From Cronobacter sakazakii (GTDB taxonomy: Bacteria; Pseudomonadota; Gammaproteobacteria; Enterobacterales; Enterobacteriaceae): a DNA stretch of 64,000 bases. This document shows positions 22,624 through 31,423 of this stretch, one piece after another. The notes beneath the pieces are model-generated. The model was not told the origin of the DNA and did no database searches. It saw nothing but the letters and a program-made list of their open reading frames with translations. The stretch is from positions 2,790,001 through 2,854,000 of the forward strand of contig NZ_CP011047.1 of assembly GCF_000982825.1 (NCBI RefSeq), read 5' to 3'. How positions within the stretch are numbered: the stretch's first letter is position 1; every line of letters begins with the position of its first letter. The translations under genes were made by a program, and so were the position numbers.

Positions 22624-24672
22624 ATGAACACTTTTTTTAAGCTTACCACCGTCGCCGGCCTGCTGCTGATGGCGGGTCAGGCGTTGGCCGTGGATGACAT
22701 TACCCGTCCTGACCAGATCCCGGTTCTCAAAGAAGAACCGCAGCATGCCACCGTTAGCGAGCGGGTGACCTCACGGTTCACCCGTTCTCACTATCGTCAG
22801 TTTGATCTTAACGAAGCCTTCTCCGCCAAAATCTTCGATCGCTACCTCAATCTGCTCGATTACAGCCATAACGTGCTGCTGGCGGGGGACGTTGAGAAAT
22901 TCGCGAAGAAAAAAGGGGAGATCGGCGATGAACTGCGTAGCGGCAAGCTCGATGTGTTTTACGATCTCTATAATCTGGCACAGCAGCGCCGTTTCGAGCG
23001 TTATCAGTACGCGCTGAAAGTGCTGGAAAGACCGATGGATTTTACCGGTAACGATACGTTTGATATCGATCGCAGCAAGGCGCCCTGGCCTTCCAGCGAG
23101 GCGGAGCTGAATAAGCTCTGGGACGGCAAAGTCAAATATGACGAGCTGAGCCTGAAGCTGACCGGTAAAACCGATGCGGAAATCCGCGAAACGCTAACCA
23201 AGCGTTATAAATTCGCGATTCGCCGCCTGGCGCAAACCAACAGCGAAGATGTGTTCTCGCTGGCGATGACCGCGTTCGCGCATGAAATCGACCCGCATAC
23301 CAACTATCTCTCACCGCGCAGCACCGAGCAGTTCAACACCGAAATGAGCCTCTCGCTTGAGGGCATTGGTGCCGTTCTGCAAATGGATGATGACTATACC
23401 GTCATTAATTCTATGGTGGCGGGCGGCCCGGCGGCGAAAAGCAAGGCGATTAGCGTTGGCGATCGCATTGTCGGTGTAGGCCAGGTCGGCCAGCAGATGC
23501 AGGATGTGATCGGCTGGCGTCTTGATGACGTCGTCGCGCTCATCAAAGGGCCAAAGGGCAGCAAAGTGCGCCTTGAAATTTTGCCTGCCGGTAAAGGTAC
23601 CAAAACCCGCATTGTGACGCTGACGCGCGAGCGCATTCGTCTTGAAGATCGCGCCGTGAAGATGTCGGTGAAAAATGTCGGTAAAGAAAAAATCGGTGTG
23701 CTGGATATTCCTGGCTTCTACGTTGGCCTGACCGATGACGTGAAAGTGCAGCTCCAGAAGCTTGAGAAGCAGAACGTCGCGGGTGTCATCATCGATCTGC
23801 GTTCCAACGGCGGCGGTGCGTTGACGGAAGCGGTATCGCTCTCCGGTCTGTTTATTCCGTCCGGCCCGGTCGTGCAGGTGCGTGATAACAACGGCAAGGT
23901 CCGTGAAGATCGCGATACCGACGGTGTGGTCTATTACAAAGGCCCGCTGGTGGTGATGGTCGACCGTTTCAGCGCCTCGGCGTCTGAGATTTTCGCCGCC
24001 GCCATGCAGGATTACGGCCGTGCGCTGATTGTCGGCGAGCCAACCTTCGGGAAAGGCACCGTGCAGCAGTACCGTTCACTGAACCGTATTTACGATCAGA
24101 TGCTGCGCCCGGAATGGCCAGCGCTGGGTTCCGTGCAGTACACCATCCAGAAATTCTACCGCGTCAATGGCGGCAGTACCCAGCGTAAAGGGGTCACGCC
24201 AGATATCATCATGCCAACCGGCAATGAAGAGACGGAAACCGGCGAGAAATTCGAGGATAACGCGCTGCCGTGGGATAGCATCAACGCCGCCACGTATGAA
24301 AAATCTGGCGACCTGAAGCCGTTCGGCCCTGAGCTTTTGAAAGATCACAACGACCGTATCGCGAAAGATCCGGAGTTCCAGTACATCATCAAGGATATTG
24401 CTCGTTATAACGCGATGAAAGATAAGCGCAACATTGTGTCGCTTAACTTTGCTCAGCGTGAAAAAGAGAACCATGAGGATGACGCAACCCGACTGGCGCG
24501 TATTAACGACCGTCTGAAGCGTGCCGGCAAACCGCCGCTGGCGAAGCTCGAGGATCTGCCGAAGGATTATCAGGAGCCCGATCCGTATCTCGATGAAACG
24601 GTGCATATCGCTCTTGACCTGGCGAAGATGACCAAAGAGAAAACGGCTCAGCCCGCTGACTCTCAGAAGTAA
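22624..24672 (+). CDS. prc: Carboxy-terminal processing (tail-specific) protease
   Basis: Periplasmic S41 protease that trims penicillin-binding protein 3 and degrades MepS with NlpI. The 682 residues equal E. coli. A signal peptide (LLLMAGQALA) is followed by an N-terminal helical domain and a PDZ domain (about 240-320, LEGIGAVLQMDDDYTVINSMV). The catalytic core has the serine in DRFSASASEIFAAA and the lysine in GEPTFGKGTVQQY. It is translated downstream of proQ and ends at a strong terminator. Confidence 0.97.
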   Translation: MNTFFKLTTVAGLLLMAGQALAVDDITRPDQIPVLKEEPQHATVSERVTSRFTRSHYRQFDLNEAFSAKIFDRYLNLLDYSHNVLLAGDVEKFAKKKGEIGDELRSGKLDVFYDLYNLAQQRRFERYQYALKVLERPMDFTGNDTFDIDRSKAPWPSSEAELNKLWDGKVKYDELSLKLTGKTDAEIRETLTKRYKFAIRRLAQTNSEDVFSLAMTAFAHEIDPHTNYLSPRSTEQFNTEMSLSLEGIGAVLQMDDDYTVINSMVAGGPAAKSKAISVGDRIVGVGQVGQQMQDVIGWRLDDVVALIKGPKGSKVRLEILPAGKGTKTRIVTLTRERIRLEDRAVKMSVKNVGKEKIGVLDIPGFYVGLTDDVKVQLQKLEKQNVAGVIIDLRSNGGGALTEAVSLSGLFIPSGPVVQVRDNNGKVREDRDTDGVVYYKGPLVVMVDRFSASASEIFAAAMQDYGRALIVGEPTFGKGTVQQYRSLNRIYDQMLRPEWPALGSVQYTIQKFYRVNGGSTQRKGVTPDIIMPTGNEETETGEKFEDNALPWDSINAATYEKSGDLKPFGPELLKDHNDRIAKDPEFQYIIKDIARYNAMKDKRNIVSLNFAQREKENHEDDATRLARINDRLKRAGKPPLAKLEDLPKDYQEPDPYLDETVHIALDLAKMTKEKTAQPADSQK

Positions 24673-24680
24673 AATCCCCA

Positions 24681-24709
24681 ACCGGCGTCCTCTGAGGCGC
24701 CGGTTTTTT
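24681..24709 (+). terminator. Terminator after prc
   Basis: AACCGGCG pairs with CGCCGGTT and is followed by TTTTAT, nine bp after the prc stop. Confidence 0.88.
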
Positions 24710-24748
24710 ATGTCGTGTTAATCCCCCGTCAGTGAAATGCTACAAAAT

Positions 24749-24763
24749 GTAAAGTTTCGTATT
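24749..24763 (+). promoter_or_regulatory. Candidate CpxR box upstream of htpX
   Basis: GTAAA-N5-GTATT matches the CpxR consensus GTAAA-N5-GTAAA at eight of ten positions. htpX is Cpx-controlled in E. coli. It lies 40 bp upstream of the heat-shock promoter. Confidence 0.55.
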
Positions 24764-24788
24764 TTTAGGGACTTGCCAGCCGTTGATG

Positions 24789-24813
24789 CTTGAAAACGGC
24801 GCGCGCGCCCCTA
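24789..24813 (+). promoter_or_regulatory. Sigma-32 (heat-shock) promoter of htpX
   Basis: CTTGAA and CCCCTA separated by 13 bp match the sigma-32 -35 and -10 elements. They stand about 54 bp before the htpX start, consistent with heat-shock control of this quality-control protease. Confidence 0.65.
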
Positions 24814-24866
24814 CGATGTGTGTAATCGCATAATGCGTATTGTGAAACCGAGGTAAAAAGAAAATT

Positions 24867-25748
24867 ATGATGCGAATTGCGCTTTTCCTGTTGACTAACC
24901 TGGCCGTTATGGTGGTGTTCGGTCTGGTGCTCAGCCTGACAGGGATCCAGTCAAGCAGCGTGACGGGCCTTCTGATCATGGCGCTGCTGTTTGGTTTTGG
25001 CGGCTCGATCGTTTCGCTGCTGATGTCCAAATGGATGGCGCTGAAATCGGTGGGTGGTGAAGTTATCGAAGCGCCGCGTAATGAAACAGAACGCTGGCTG
25101 ATGGATACCGTGGCGCAGCAGTCGCGCCAGGCGGGTATCGCGATGCCGCAGGTGGCTATCTATCACGCGCCGGATATCAACGCCTTCGCAACAGGCGCTC
25201 GCCGCGATGCCTCGCTGGTAGCGGTAAGTACCGGCCTGTTGCAGAACATGAGCCGTGATGAAGCGGAAGCGGTTATCGCGCATGAAATCAGCCACATCGC
25301 CAACGGCGACATGGTCACTATGACCTTGATTCAGGGTGTGGTGAACACCTTTGTGATTTTCATTTCGCGCATCATTGCGCAGGTGGCGGCTGGTTTCCTC
25401 GGCGGCAACCGCGATGAAGGCGAAGAGAGCAACGGCAACCCGCTGATTTACTTCGCGGTCGCGACCGTGCTGGAACTGGTATTCGGTATCCTCGCGAGCA
25501 TTATCACCATGTGGTTCTCGCGCTACCGCGAATTCCACGCTGACGCAGGCTCCGCTAAACTGGTGGGACGCGAGAAAATGATCGCCGCACTCCAGCGCCT
25601 GAAAACCAGCTATGAGCCGCAGGAAGCGAGCAGCATGATGGCGTTCTGCATCAATGGTAAATCAAAATCGCTGAGTGAACTGTTCATGACGCACCCGCCG
25701 CTCGATAAACGTATCGAAGCGCTGCGTAGCGGCGAATACCTGAAATAA
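24867..25748 (+). CDS. htpX: Membrane protease HtpX
   Basis: Zinc endopeptidase of family M48 in the inner membrane that degrades misfolded membrane proteins together with FtsH. The 293 residues equal E. coli. Two N-terminal membrane segments precede the catalytic HEISH (H139, E140, H143), and the third ligand lies in EFHADAGSAKLVG. The ATG at 24867 is directly followed by a second ATG. Upstream sequence contains a sigma-32-like promoter and a CpxR-like box. Confidence 0.97.
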   Translation: MMRIALFLLTNLAVMVVFGLVLSLTGIQSSSVTGLLIMALLFGFGGSIVSLLMSKWMALKSVGGEVIEAPRNETERWLMDTVAQQSRQAGIAMPQVAIYHAPDINAFATGARRDASLVAVSTGLLQNMSRDEAEAVIAHEISHIANGDMVTMTLIQGVVNTFVIFISRIIAQVAAGFLGGNRDEGEESNGNPLIYFAVATVLELVFGILASIITMWFSRYREFHADAGSAKLVGREKMIAALQRLKTSYEPQEASSMMAFCINGKSKSLSELFMTHPPLDKRIEALRSGEYLK

Positions 25749-25769
25749 TTGCGTAAGCGATAGAAGACG

Positions 25770-25798
25770 AAAGCGCGCCTCGTGGCGCGCTTTTTTTT
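25770..25798. terminator. Terminator after htpX
   Basis: AAAGCGCGCC pairs with GGCGCGCTTT across a 4-nt loop and is followed by further T residues, 22 bp after the htpX stop. Confidence 0.9.
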
Positions 25799-26000
25799 GG
25801 CGGTGCGGGCAGGGCGCTTTCGAGTGGTACGTTCATCTTAAGCGTTTGATCTGGTGCGAAAGATATATCCTGTGGCCCAATGCGGTTGGATGTCGCAGAT
25901 TTATGATGTGCGCGCACAGATTCATTGCGGCACCGGCGCGCGGAATTTATAATAAAAACCGGTTCTGATTTTTATAAAACAAATGCGATCGAGGTGATCA

Positions 26001-26792
26001 ATGGCAATCGCAGAATTAGATAAACAGCCTGACTCCGTCTCTTCGGTGCTCAAGGTCTTTGGTATCTTGCAGGCATTGGGTGAAGAGCGCGAAATTGGTA
26101 TCACCGAATTGTCGCAGCGCGTCATGATGTCAAAAAGCACCGTTTACCGCTTTTTGCAGACGATGAAATCACTGGGTTATGTGGCTCAGGAAGGCGAGTC
26201 GGAAAAATATTCTCTGACGCTCAAGCTCTTTGAGCTTGGCGCGCGCGCATTGCAGAATGTCGACCTTATTCGTAGCGCAGATATCCAGATGCGCGAACTG
26301 TCGCGTCTGACAAAAGAGACCATTCACCTGGGCGCGCTGGATGAAGACAGCATTGTCTACATCCATAAAATCGACTCCATGTATAACCTGCGTATGTATT
26401 CGCGCATCGGTCGTCGTAACCCGCTCTACAGTACCGCTATCGGTAAAGTGCTGCTGGCCTGGCGCGACCGCGATGAAGTTCGACAGATCCTCGAAGGCGT
26501 CGAGTATAAGCGGAGTACCGATCGCACTATTGTCTCTACCGACGCGCTGCTGCCGGTACTGGATCAGGTTCGCGAGCAGGGATACGGCGAAGATAACGAA
26601 GAGCAGGAAGAAGGGCTGCGCTGCATCGCGGTGCCGGTATTCGACCGCTTTGGCGTGGTTATCGCGGGGCTGAGTATCTCTTTCCCGACGCTGCGTTTCT
26701 CCGAAGAACGCCTGCACGAGTATGTTGAGATCCTGCATACCTCCGCGCGGAAAATTTCCGCACAGATGGGGTATAACAACTATCCGTTCTGA
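26001..26792 (+). CDS. kdgR: IclR-family transcriptional repressor KdgR
   Basis: Repressor of pectin/hexuronate catabolism that senses 2-keto-3-deoxygluconate-type metabolites. The 263 residues are nearly identical to E. coli KdgR. It has an N-terminal winged helix (ITELSQRVMMSKSTVYRFLQTMKS, with recognition helix around residues 45-58 kept apart from the C-terminal IclR effector domain, which includes GLRCIAVPVFDRFGVVIAG). GAGGTGATC precedes the ATG. Stands alone between terminators. Confidence 0.96.
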   Translation: MAIAELDKQPDSVSSVLKVFGILQALGEEREIGITELSQRVMMSKSTVYRFLQTMKSLGYVAQEGESEKYSLTLKLFELGARALQNVDLIRSADIQMRELSRLTKETIHLGALDEDSIVYIHKIDSMYNLRMYSRIGRRNPLYSTAIGKVLLAWRDRDEVRQILEGVEYKRSTDRTIVSTDALLPVLDQVREQGYGEDNEEQEEGLRCIAVPVFDRFGVVIAGLSISFPTLRFSEERLHEYVEILHTSARKISAQMGYNNYPF

Positions 26793-26808
26793 CAGACCCG
26801 TTCTGATG

Positions 26809-26836
26809 AAAAGCCGCAGCGAGCCTGCGGCTTTTT
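26809..26836. terminator. Bidirectional terminator between kdgR and yobH
   Basis: AAAAGCCGCAG pairs with CTGCGGCTTTT around a 5-nt loop, so it can end both the plus-strand kdgR and the minus-strand yobH transcripts. Confidence 0.88.
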
Positions 26837-26847
26837 ACTGCGTCTGA

Positions 26848-27087
26848 TTAACCGTTGTCCACGACGGTTTCGCTTTTGCGCAGTACCGGACAGGCGGTAA
26901 TGCCGATAAGTCCGCTGTCAGAATGAATGAACTGTGTGCTCACTACCTGTCTTGCCGTCAGGTAGCAACACTGTAATCCCAGTCCTGCAGCGTTCTCGTG
27001 GCTACCAATTAATATCCCATAACCGCTGAAAAGCAGCGCAACCCAGGCCACCACTAAAAGTGCGGCAATACGAATCAAATAGCGCAT
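26848..27087 (-). CDS. yobH: Uncharacterised protein YobH
   Basis: A 79-residue enterobacterial protein of unknown function with one N-terminal membrane segment or uncleaved signal (RIAALLVVAWVALLFSGYGI). The rest (IGSHENAAGLGLQCCYLTAR, ITACPVLRKSETVVDNG) aligns with E. coli YobH, with cysteines likely exposed to the periplasm. It diverges from mgrB, with 158 bp between the starts. Confidence 0.9.
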   Translation of the reverse strand: MRYLIRIAALLVVAWVALLFSGYGILIGSHENAAGLGLQCCYLTARQVVSTQFIHSDSGLIGITACPVLRKSETVVDNG

Positions 27088-27190
27088 TACGGCTCCGTTT
27101 GTTAACGTTCAGGCATACAGCCTGCCGTGGCTGCCGCTGCGTCACAAGGAGAGGATTCCGTATTCCGTGAGTTAACGTTACAGTGATATT

Positions 27191-27213
27191 TGGTTTAAGG
27201 TTTCCGTGATAAT
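27191..27213 (+). promoter_or_regulatory. Probable mgrB promoter with a PhoP-like half-site
   Basis: TGGTTTA (27191-27197) resembles a PhoP half-site and ends 10 bp before a good -10 element GATAAT (27208-27213). The expected second half-site 11 bp upstream is poor. mgrB is PhoP-activated in E. coli; here that is inferred from homology more than sequence. Confidence 0.4.
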
Positions 27214-27245
27214 TTGGCCCCGTAGATGCCGTAACGGAGAAGGTA

Positions 27246-27389
27246 GTGAAAAAATTCAGATGGGCTATTTTGCTGGCCGTGCTGGTGGCCTGTTTATTGT
27301 TGTGGATGCAGACGCTCAATGTGATGTGCGATCAGGACGTTCAGTTTTTCAGCGGCATTTGTACTATCAATAAGTTCATTCCCTGGTAA
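27246..27389 (+). CDS. mgrB: PhoQ feedback inhibitor MgrB
   Basis: A 47-residue single-span membrane protein that binds PhoQ and dampens its kinase activity. Loss of mgrB gives colistin resistance in related enterics. The N-terminal KKFRW, membrane helix and periplasmic part with the two essential cysteines (NVMCDQDVQFFSGICTIN) and the C-terminal KFIPW are intact. GGAGAAGGTA precedes the GTG start at 27246. No lesion was seen, so the feedback should work. Confidence 0.95.
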   Translation: MKKFRWAILLAVLVACLLLWMQTLNVMCDQDVQFFSGICTINKFIPW

Positions 27390-27458
27390 CGCGTCACTCA
27401 GGCGATGCCCTTGCGCCGCCGCGGTGGTAAGATAGCGCGTTTCCCTGAGGTGGTTAGC

Positions 27459-27746
27459 ATGAACGACATTATCAATTCTGGTGCTTTAAATTTCGCCGCC
27501 CTGGCGATTTCTCTCTTTGGTGCCATCGTGGCGCTGGTGGCCTGGTTCTTTATCAATCGCGCAAGCGTGCGCGCAAACCAGCAGGTCGAACTGCTGGAAG
27601 CGCTGCTTGAACAGGAAAAGCGTCAGACCGCACTGTTGCGTCGTCTGTGTGAGGCGAACGAGCCGGAGGCGCAGACGCCTGCGGCATCTGCTGACGCAAC
27701 ACAGGATGACGATGACGGTTTCGTCCGCCTTGTGGCTGAACGTTAA
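27459..27746 (+). CDS. yebO: Membrane protein YebO
   Basis: A 95-residue protein of unknown function with one N-terminal membrane span (about residues 10-32, ending AWFFINRAS). A coiled-coil-like cytosolic segment (QVELLEALLEQEKRQTALLRRL) leads to an acidic tail ending in the conserved RLVAER. The ATG at 27459 follows CTGAGGTGG. It lies 69 bp downstream of mgrB on the same strand and is probably co-transcribed. Confidence 0.92.
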   Translation: MNDIINSGALNFAALAISLFGAIVALVAWFFINRASVRANQQVELLEALLEQEKRQTALLRRLCEANEPEAQTPAASADATQDDDDGFVRLVAER

Positions 27747-27772
27747 CCATCAACGCCCCGGAGGTGATGGGC

Positions 27773-28774
27773 ATGGTCTGGAAGAACCCCTGGTACGACC
27801 CTACAAAAGCGCATCACCGCCCGGACGGGTTTTGCAACACGCGTGAAGTCGGGCATCAGCCCGGCGATTTGCGCCGCTGGCAGGATGAACGTAAAGCGCA
27901 GGGGCTGCCGCATCCGCCTGCTGGCGGGTACGACGCGTTTATCCGCCAGTGGTGGCAGCCTGCAGTTATTGACGGCGTCGAAGACGGCGTCTGGTGGCTC
28001 GGCCATGCCACGCTGCTGCTGCGTCTTAACGGTCGCTATTTGCTCACCGATCCGCTTTTCTCCCGCCGGGCTTCGCCCGTGAATTTCTATGGCCCCGTTC
28101 GTAAAACGCCGCTACCGCTGGAGCTTGCCCGCCTGCCGCGCATCGACGCGGTGCTGATTTCCCATAATCATTACGATCATCTGGACAACAGCACGGTCCG
28201 CCGCCTTGCGAAACGTTTTCCTGATGCGGCGTTTTTTGTGCCGCTGGGGCTGAAGGCATGGTTTGTGAAACGCGGCATCCGCAACGTCACAGAATTTGAC
28301 TGGTGGGGCAATCAGTCTCTGGAAGAGCTGAACATCACTGCCGTTCCGGCACAGCACTGGAGCATGCGCACACCGTGGGACCGAAACCGCTCGCTATGGT
28401 GCGGCTGGGTGATTGAAAGCGCTACGCAGCGTTTCTGGTTTAGCGGTGACAGCGGTTATACGCCTGAACTGCTTGAAATCCCGCGCCGCCTCGGGCCGCT
28501 CACGGGCGCGGCCATTCCCATTGGTGCCTACGCGCCGCGCTGGTTTATGGCGCCGCATCATATGGATCCGCAACAGGCGGTCGGACTCTGGCAGGATACA
28601 GGTCGCCCTCTTGCCATTCCTATACATTGGGGCGTTTTTGAACTGGCTGATGAATCGCTGGATACGCCGCCTGCCGAGCTGATAAACGCGCTTGCTGAAC
28701 GTGGCGAAAAAGCGGAAATGTTTGCGCCGCGCCGTATCGGGCAATATTTATCGCTGGCTGCAAATAAACGCTGA
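27773..28774 (+). CDS. NAPE-PLD-like MBL-fold metallo-hydrolase
   Basis: A 333-residue metallo-beta-lactamase-fold enzyme of the N-acyl-phosphatidylethanolamine phospholipase D/RomA-like group. Metal-binding HNHYDHLD sits near residues 130-137, a later histidine in VPAQHWSMRTPWDRN, an aspartate in FWFSGDSGYTP and a histidine in AIPIHWGVFELADE; PHHMDPQQAV is also typical. No signal peptide. The ATG at 27773 was chosen because GGAGG stands eight nt upstream; GTG 27764 and ATG 27767 are too close. E. coli K-12 has no gene here, so it is an accessory insertion between yebO and yobF. Natural substrate unknown; phospholipid or N-acyl lipid is a family-based guess. Confidence 0.85.
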   Translation: MVWKNPWYDPTKAHHRPDGFCNTREVGHQPGDLRRWQDERKAQGLPHPPAGGYDAFIRQWWQPAVIDGVEDGVWWLGHATLLLRLNGRYLLTDPLFSRRASPVNFYGPVRKTPLPLELARLPRIDAVLISHNHYDHLDNSTVRRLAKRFPDAAFFVPLGLKAWFVKRGIRNVTEFDWWGNQSLEELNITAVPAQHWSMRTPWDRNRSLWCGWVIESATQRFWFSGDSGYTPELLEIPRRLGPLTGAAIPIGAYAPRWFMAPHHMDPQQAVGLWQDTGRPLAIPIHWGVFELADESLDTPPAELINALAERGEKAEMFAPRRIGQYLSLAANKR

Positions 28775-29294
28775 TTAAGAATATATCTGATTGGTTATAT
28801 TTGCTTCTGTCAGGATGATTTATTAAACGCTTTGCTTATTCCCGCTGCCTCTTTTTGAGGCAACTTTCATTAAAATGTCATTATTTTGGTGCAGGAGAAA
28901 ATTGGCTTGTACAATTTCTTTTGATTTGTACATTATTTACTGCCTTCAGGCTGTAATAAAGCCTCGTTAAAATGAAGTTTAACCACATTTATGAATAAGC
29001 TTTTGCAGAAATAATAACAGCGCGAAAAATAATGCCTGTGCTTTCCCGCGTCGCCTGGACGAACCGAAGTTATTGAGCTACTGTTAAAAAGTGCATTCTG
29101 GCTTTATACCAGATACCGGGCGGTGAAGTGACCCTTACAGGGCTTCGCGGGCCCATTCTGTGCTTTATTGTCAGGGACATAGCGTTCTGTTGAGGAATCT
29201 GTGCGACAGATCGTGCAGCGTATAAAAATGGCTTGCCATTGTTTACGTTGTGTGTGATAACAAGTTTTGGGTTAAACGAGGTACAGTTCTGTTT
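28775..29294. other. 520-bp AT-rich gap upstream of yobF-cspC
   Basis: No convincing gene. The stretch contains two direct copies of TTGTACA (near 28916 and 28926-28932), AT-rich sequence suited to promoters, and the long leader expected for yobF-cspC. TATAAAAATG (29220-29229) and TGTGTGATAAC (29250-29260) may belong to that leader's promoter. Confidence 0.45.
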
Positions 29295-29438
29295 ATGTGT
29301 GGCATTTTCAGTAAAGAAGTCCTGAGTAAACACGTTGTCGTTGAATACCGCTTCTCTGCCGAACCTTATTTTAGTGCCTCAAGCAGTAATGTCTCAGTTT
29401 TATCTAAGTCAGCGCCCGCGGGCGAACAAAACAATTGA
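29295..29438 (+). CDS. yobF: Small stress protein YobF
   Basis: A 47-residue protein encoded just upstream of cspC in enterics; in E. coli its level rises under heat and envelope stress, mechanism unknown. MCGIFSKEVLSKHVVVEYRF aligns exactly with E. coli YobF; the last ten residues diverge. The ATG at 29295 was chosen by homology over an in-frame upstream start. It is 13 bp from cspC, so the two share a transcript. Confidence 0.88.
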   Translation: MCGIFSKEVLSKHVVVEYRFSAEPYFSASSSNVSVLSKSAPAGEQNN

Positions 29439-29451
29439 AGGAATTTGCGAA

Positions 29452-29661
29452 ATGGCAAAGATTAAAGGTCAAGTTAAGTGGTTCAACGAATCTAAAGGTT
29501 TTGGTTTCATTACTCCTGCTGACGGCAGCAAAGATGTGTTCGTACACTTCTCTGCAATCCAGGGTAATGGTTTCAAAACTCTGGCCGAAGGCCAGAACGT
29601 TGAGTTCGAGATTCAGGACGGTCAGAAAGGTCCGGCAGCTGTTAACGTAGTTGCTATCTAA
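29452..29661 (+). CDS. cspC: Cold-shock-like RNA chaperone CspC
   Basis: A 69-residue single cold-shock domain that melts RNA structure and stabilises rpoS mRNA and others. RNA-binding motifs RNP1 (KGFGFITP) and RNP2 (VFVHFSAI) are intact. The protein is nearly identical to E. coli CspC. GAAGGAATTT provides the ribosome-binding site. CspC is constitutive rather than cold-induced in E. coli, and the downstream terminator closes the yobF-cspC unit. Confidence 0.97.
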   Translation: MAKIKGQVKWFNESKGFGFITPADGSKDVFVHFSAIQGNGFKTLAEGQNVEFEIQDGQKGPAAVNVVAI

Positions 29662-29708
29662 TCGCACTTAAACTGACCCGGTGCCTTGTTTCACCGGCCA
29701 GCTATTTT

Positions 29709-29737
29709 AAAGCCCCGCCCACTGGCGGGGCTTTTTC
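29709..29737 (+). terminator. Terminator after cspC
   Basis: AAAGCCCCGCC pairs with GGCGGGGCTTT around CACT-type loop bases and leads into TTTC, 48 bp after the stop. Confidence 0.9.
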
Positions 29738-29814
29738 ATGTCTGAGGCGCATCAGCGTTTCCCCGACTGCCGAATCACGTTACACTTCGCGTTTTGCGCT
29801 GTTTCGGAGTCCGC

Positions 29815-30630
29815 ATGTCTTTTATTTGCCCCCTTTGCCATTTGCCGCTGGAGCCGCAGGCCAACAGCTTTCGCTGTGCCAGTCATCATCAGTTTGATAT
29901 CGCAAAGGAAGGGTACGTGAATCTTCTTCCGGTGCAGCATAAGCGCTCGCGGGATCCGGGCGACAGTATCGAAATGATGCAGGCGCGCCGCGCGTTTCTC
30001 GACGCCGGTCACTACGCGCCGCTTCGCGAGCGCACCGCGCAATTGTTGAATGAGCGCCTGCCGCAAAGCGGTGCCACGCTGCTGGATATTGGCTGCGGGG
30101 AAGGGTATTACACCAGCGCGTTTGCCGCGCTCGCGACCACCCACGGCGGGCAGAGTTTTGGGCTTGATGTATCAAAAAGCGCCATCCGTTTTGCCGCGAA
30201 GCGTTATACGGATATCTCGTTTTGCGTCGCCTCCAGCCACCGGTTGCCGTTCCCGGATGCCTTTTTCGATGCGGTAGTGCGCATTTACGCGCCCTGCAAG
30301 GCCGAAGAGCTGGCGCGTGTGGTGAAACCCCGTGGCGTGGTGGTGACCGTCACGCCTGGCCCGCGTCATCTTATCCAGCTCAAAGGGCTTATTTATGATG
30401 AAGTGCGGCTGCATGCGCTGAATGAAGAATCGCTGCCCGGCTTTGCGCTCGCCGAAGAACAGGCGTTACGCTATGAGATGTGCCTGAATGGCGAAGAGGC
30501 GACGACGCTTTTACAGATGACGCCTTTCGCCTGGCGCGCCCGCCCGGAAGTATGGGCGGCGCTAAAAGAACAAACGGCGTTTGACTGTGAAACCGATTTT
30601 TGCCTGCGCGTCTGGCAGCGCGAGGCTTAA
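29815..30630 (+). CDS. rlmA: 23S rRNA m1G745 methyltransferase
   Basis: SAM-dependent methyltransferase for G745 of 23S rRNA. It has 271 residues. An N-terminal zinc finger (FICPLCHLPL, FRCASHHQFD) precedes a Rossmann methyltransferase core (LLDIGCGEGYYT, FGLDVSKSAIRFAAKRY, IYAPCKAEELARVVKPRG). The ATG at 29815 gives MSFICPLC as in E. coli. It is convergent with mntP and the stop codons overlap by 4 bp. Confidence 0.95.
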   Translation: MSFICPLCHLPLEPQANSFRCASHHQFDIAKEGYVNLLPVQHKRSRDPGDSIEMMQARRAFLDAGHYAPLRERTAQLLNERLPQSGATLLDIGCGEGYYTSAFAALATTHGGQSFGLDVSKSAIRFAAKRYTDISFCVASSHRLPFPDAFFDAVVRIYAPCKAEELARVVKPRGVVVTVTPGPRHLIQLKGLIYDEVRLHALNEESLPGFALAEEQALRYEMCLNGEEATTLLQMTPFAWRARPEVWAALKEQTAFDCETDFCLRVWQREA

Positions 30631-31190
30631 CCCGCGAAATGGCTCCAGAGGATCTGGCAGCCGATACCGATAAGCACGACACCGCCCAGAATTTCCGCCC
30701 GCTTGCCAAGCAGCGGGCCGATAAAGCGGCCTACCATCATACCGAGCGTTGACATGATCAGCGTGGCGCAGCCGATGGCGAGCGCGGTTTTAATAATATC
30801 CACCTGCAGGAAGGCGAGTCCGACGCCAACTGCCATCGCGTCAAGGCTGGTGGCAAATGCGGTAGTCACCAGCAACCAGAAGCTGTGACGGCGAATTTTC
30901 TCGGGTGCTTCCTCACAGCCGCGCACGCCTTCAATAATCATTCTGCCCCCAAGAAACACCAGCAGCACAAACGCTATCCAGTGGTTCCAGGTCAGCACAA
31001 ACTGTGTAGCGAGAAGGCCGAGCAACCAGCCAACCAGTGGCGTAATCGCTTCGATAACGCCAAAGATCAGCCCCGTGCGCAGCGCTTCAGAAAATTTGGG
31101 TTTATGGAGTGTGGCGCCTTTGCCGATGGAGGCCGCGAATGCGTCCATGGACATGCCGAAGGCGAGAAGCAGAGTTGCGGAAAGATTCAT
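30627..31190 (-). CDS. mntP: Manganese efflux pump MntP
   Basis: Inner-membrane exporter that lowers cytosolic manganese. It has 187 residues with six predicted membrane segments in two homologous halves, each with the conserved acidic signature (GMSMDAFAASIGKG and ATSLDAMAVGVGLAF). It is downstream of a yybP-ykoY riboswitch, so manganese should raise its expression directly through the leader RNA. Confidence 0.96.
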   Translation of the reverse strand: MNLSATLLLAFGMSMDAFAASIGKGATLHKPKFSEALRTGLIFGVIEAITPLVGWLLGLLATQFVLTWNHWIAFVLLVFLGGRMIIEGVRGCEEAPEKIRRHSFWLLVTTAFATSLDAMAVGVGLAFLQVDIIKTALAIGCATLIMSTLGMMVGRFIGPLLGKRAEILGGVVLIGIGCQILWSHFAG

Positions 31191-31224
31191 TGCACAGTCC
31201 TGACCGGGATCACCATATACACGC

Positions 31225-31375
31225 CGTCCGCCCCCAGTAAAAAGCGGCCGCGTGCCTATGGTCTCGCCTGACTGAAAGGGCTTCAGTCCGTACGCACCAC
31301 GTTTTGCAACGAGTATGTTGATGCGTACATTTCCTTAAGGAAATTGGCTACTCCCCAATGACGGGCGCAACCTTA
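31225..31375 (-). promoter_or_regulatory. yybP-ykoY manganese riboswitch in the mntP leader
   Basis: On the minus strand the leader carries the family hallmarks: GGGGAGTAGCC (31346-31356) at the start of the aptamer and GCATCAACATACTCGT in the second conserved loop. A GACTGAAG/CTTTCAGTC hairpin region follows before mntP. E. coli mntP has the same element (SraF/PRE-like). Boundaries are approximate. Confidence 0.88.
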
Positions 31376-31423
31376 CCATATTCCAGACGGCAAAGACAAT
31401 AACTGGAGAATAACCTTTTGGTT

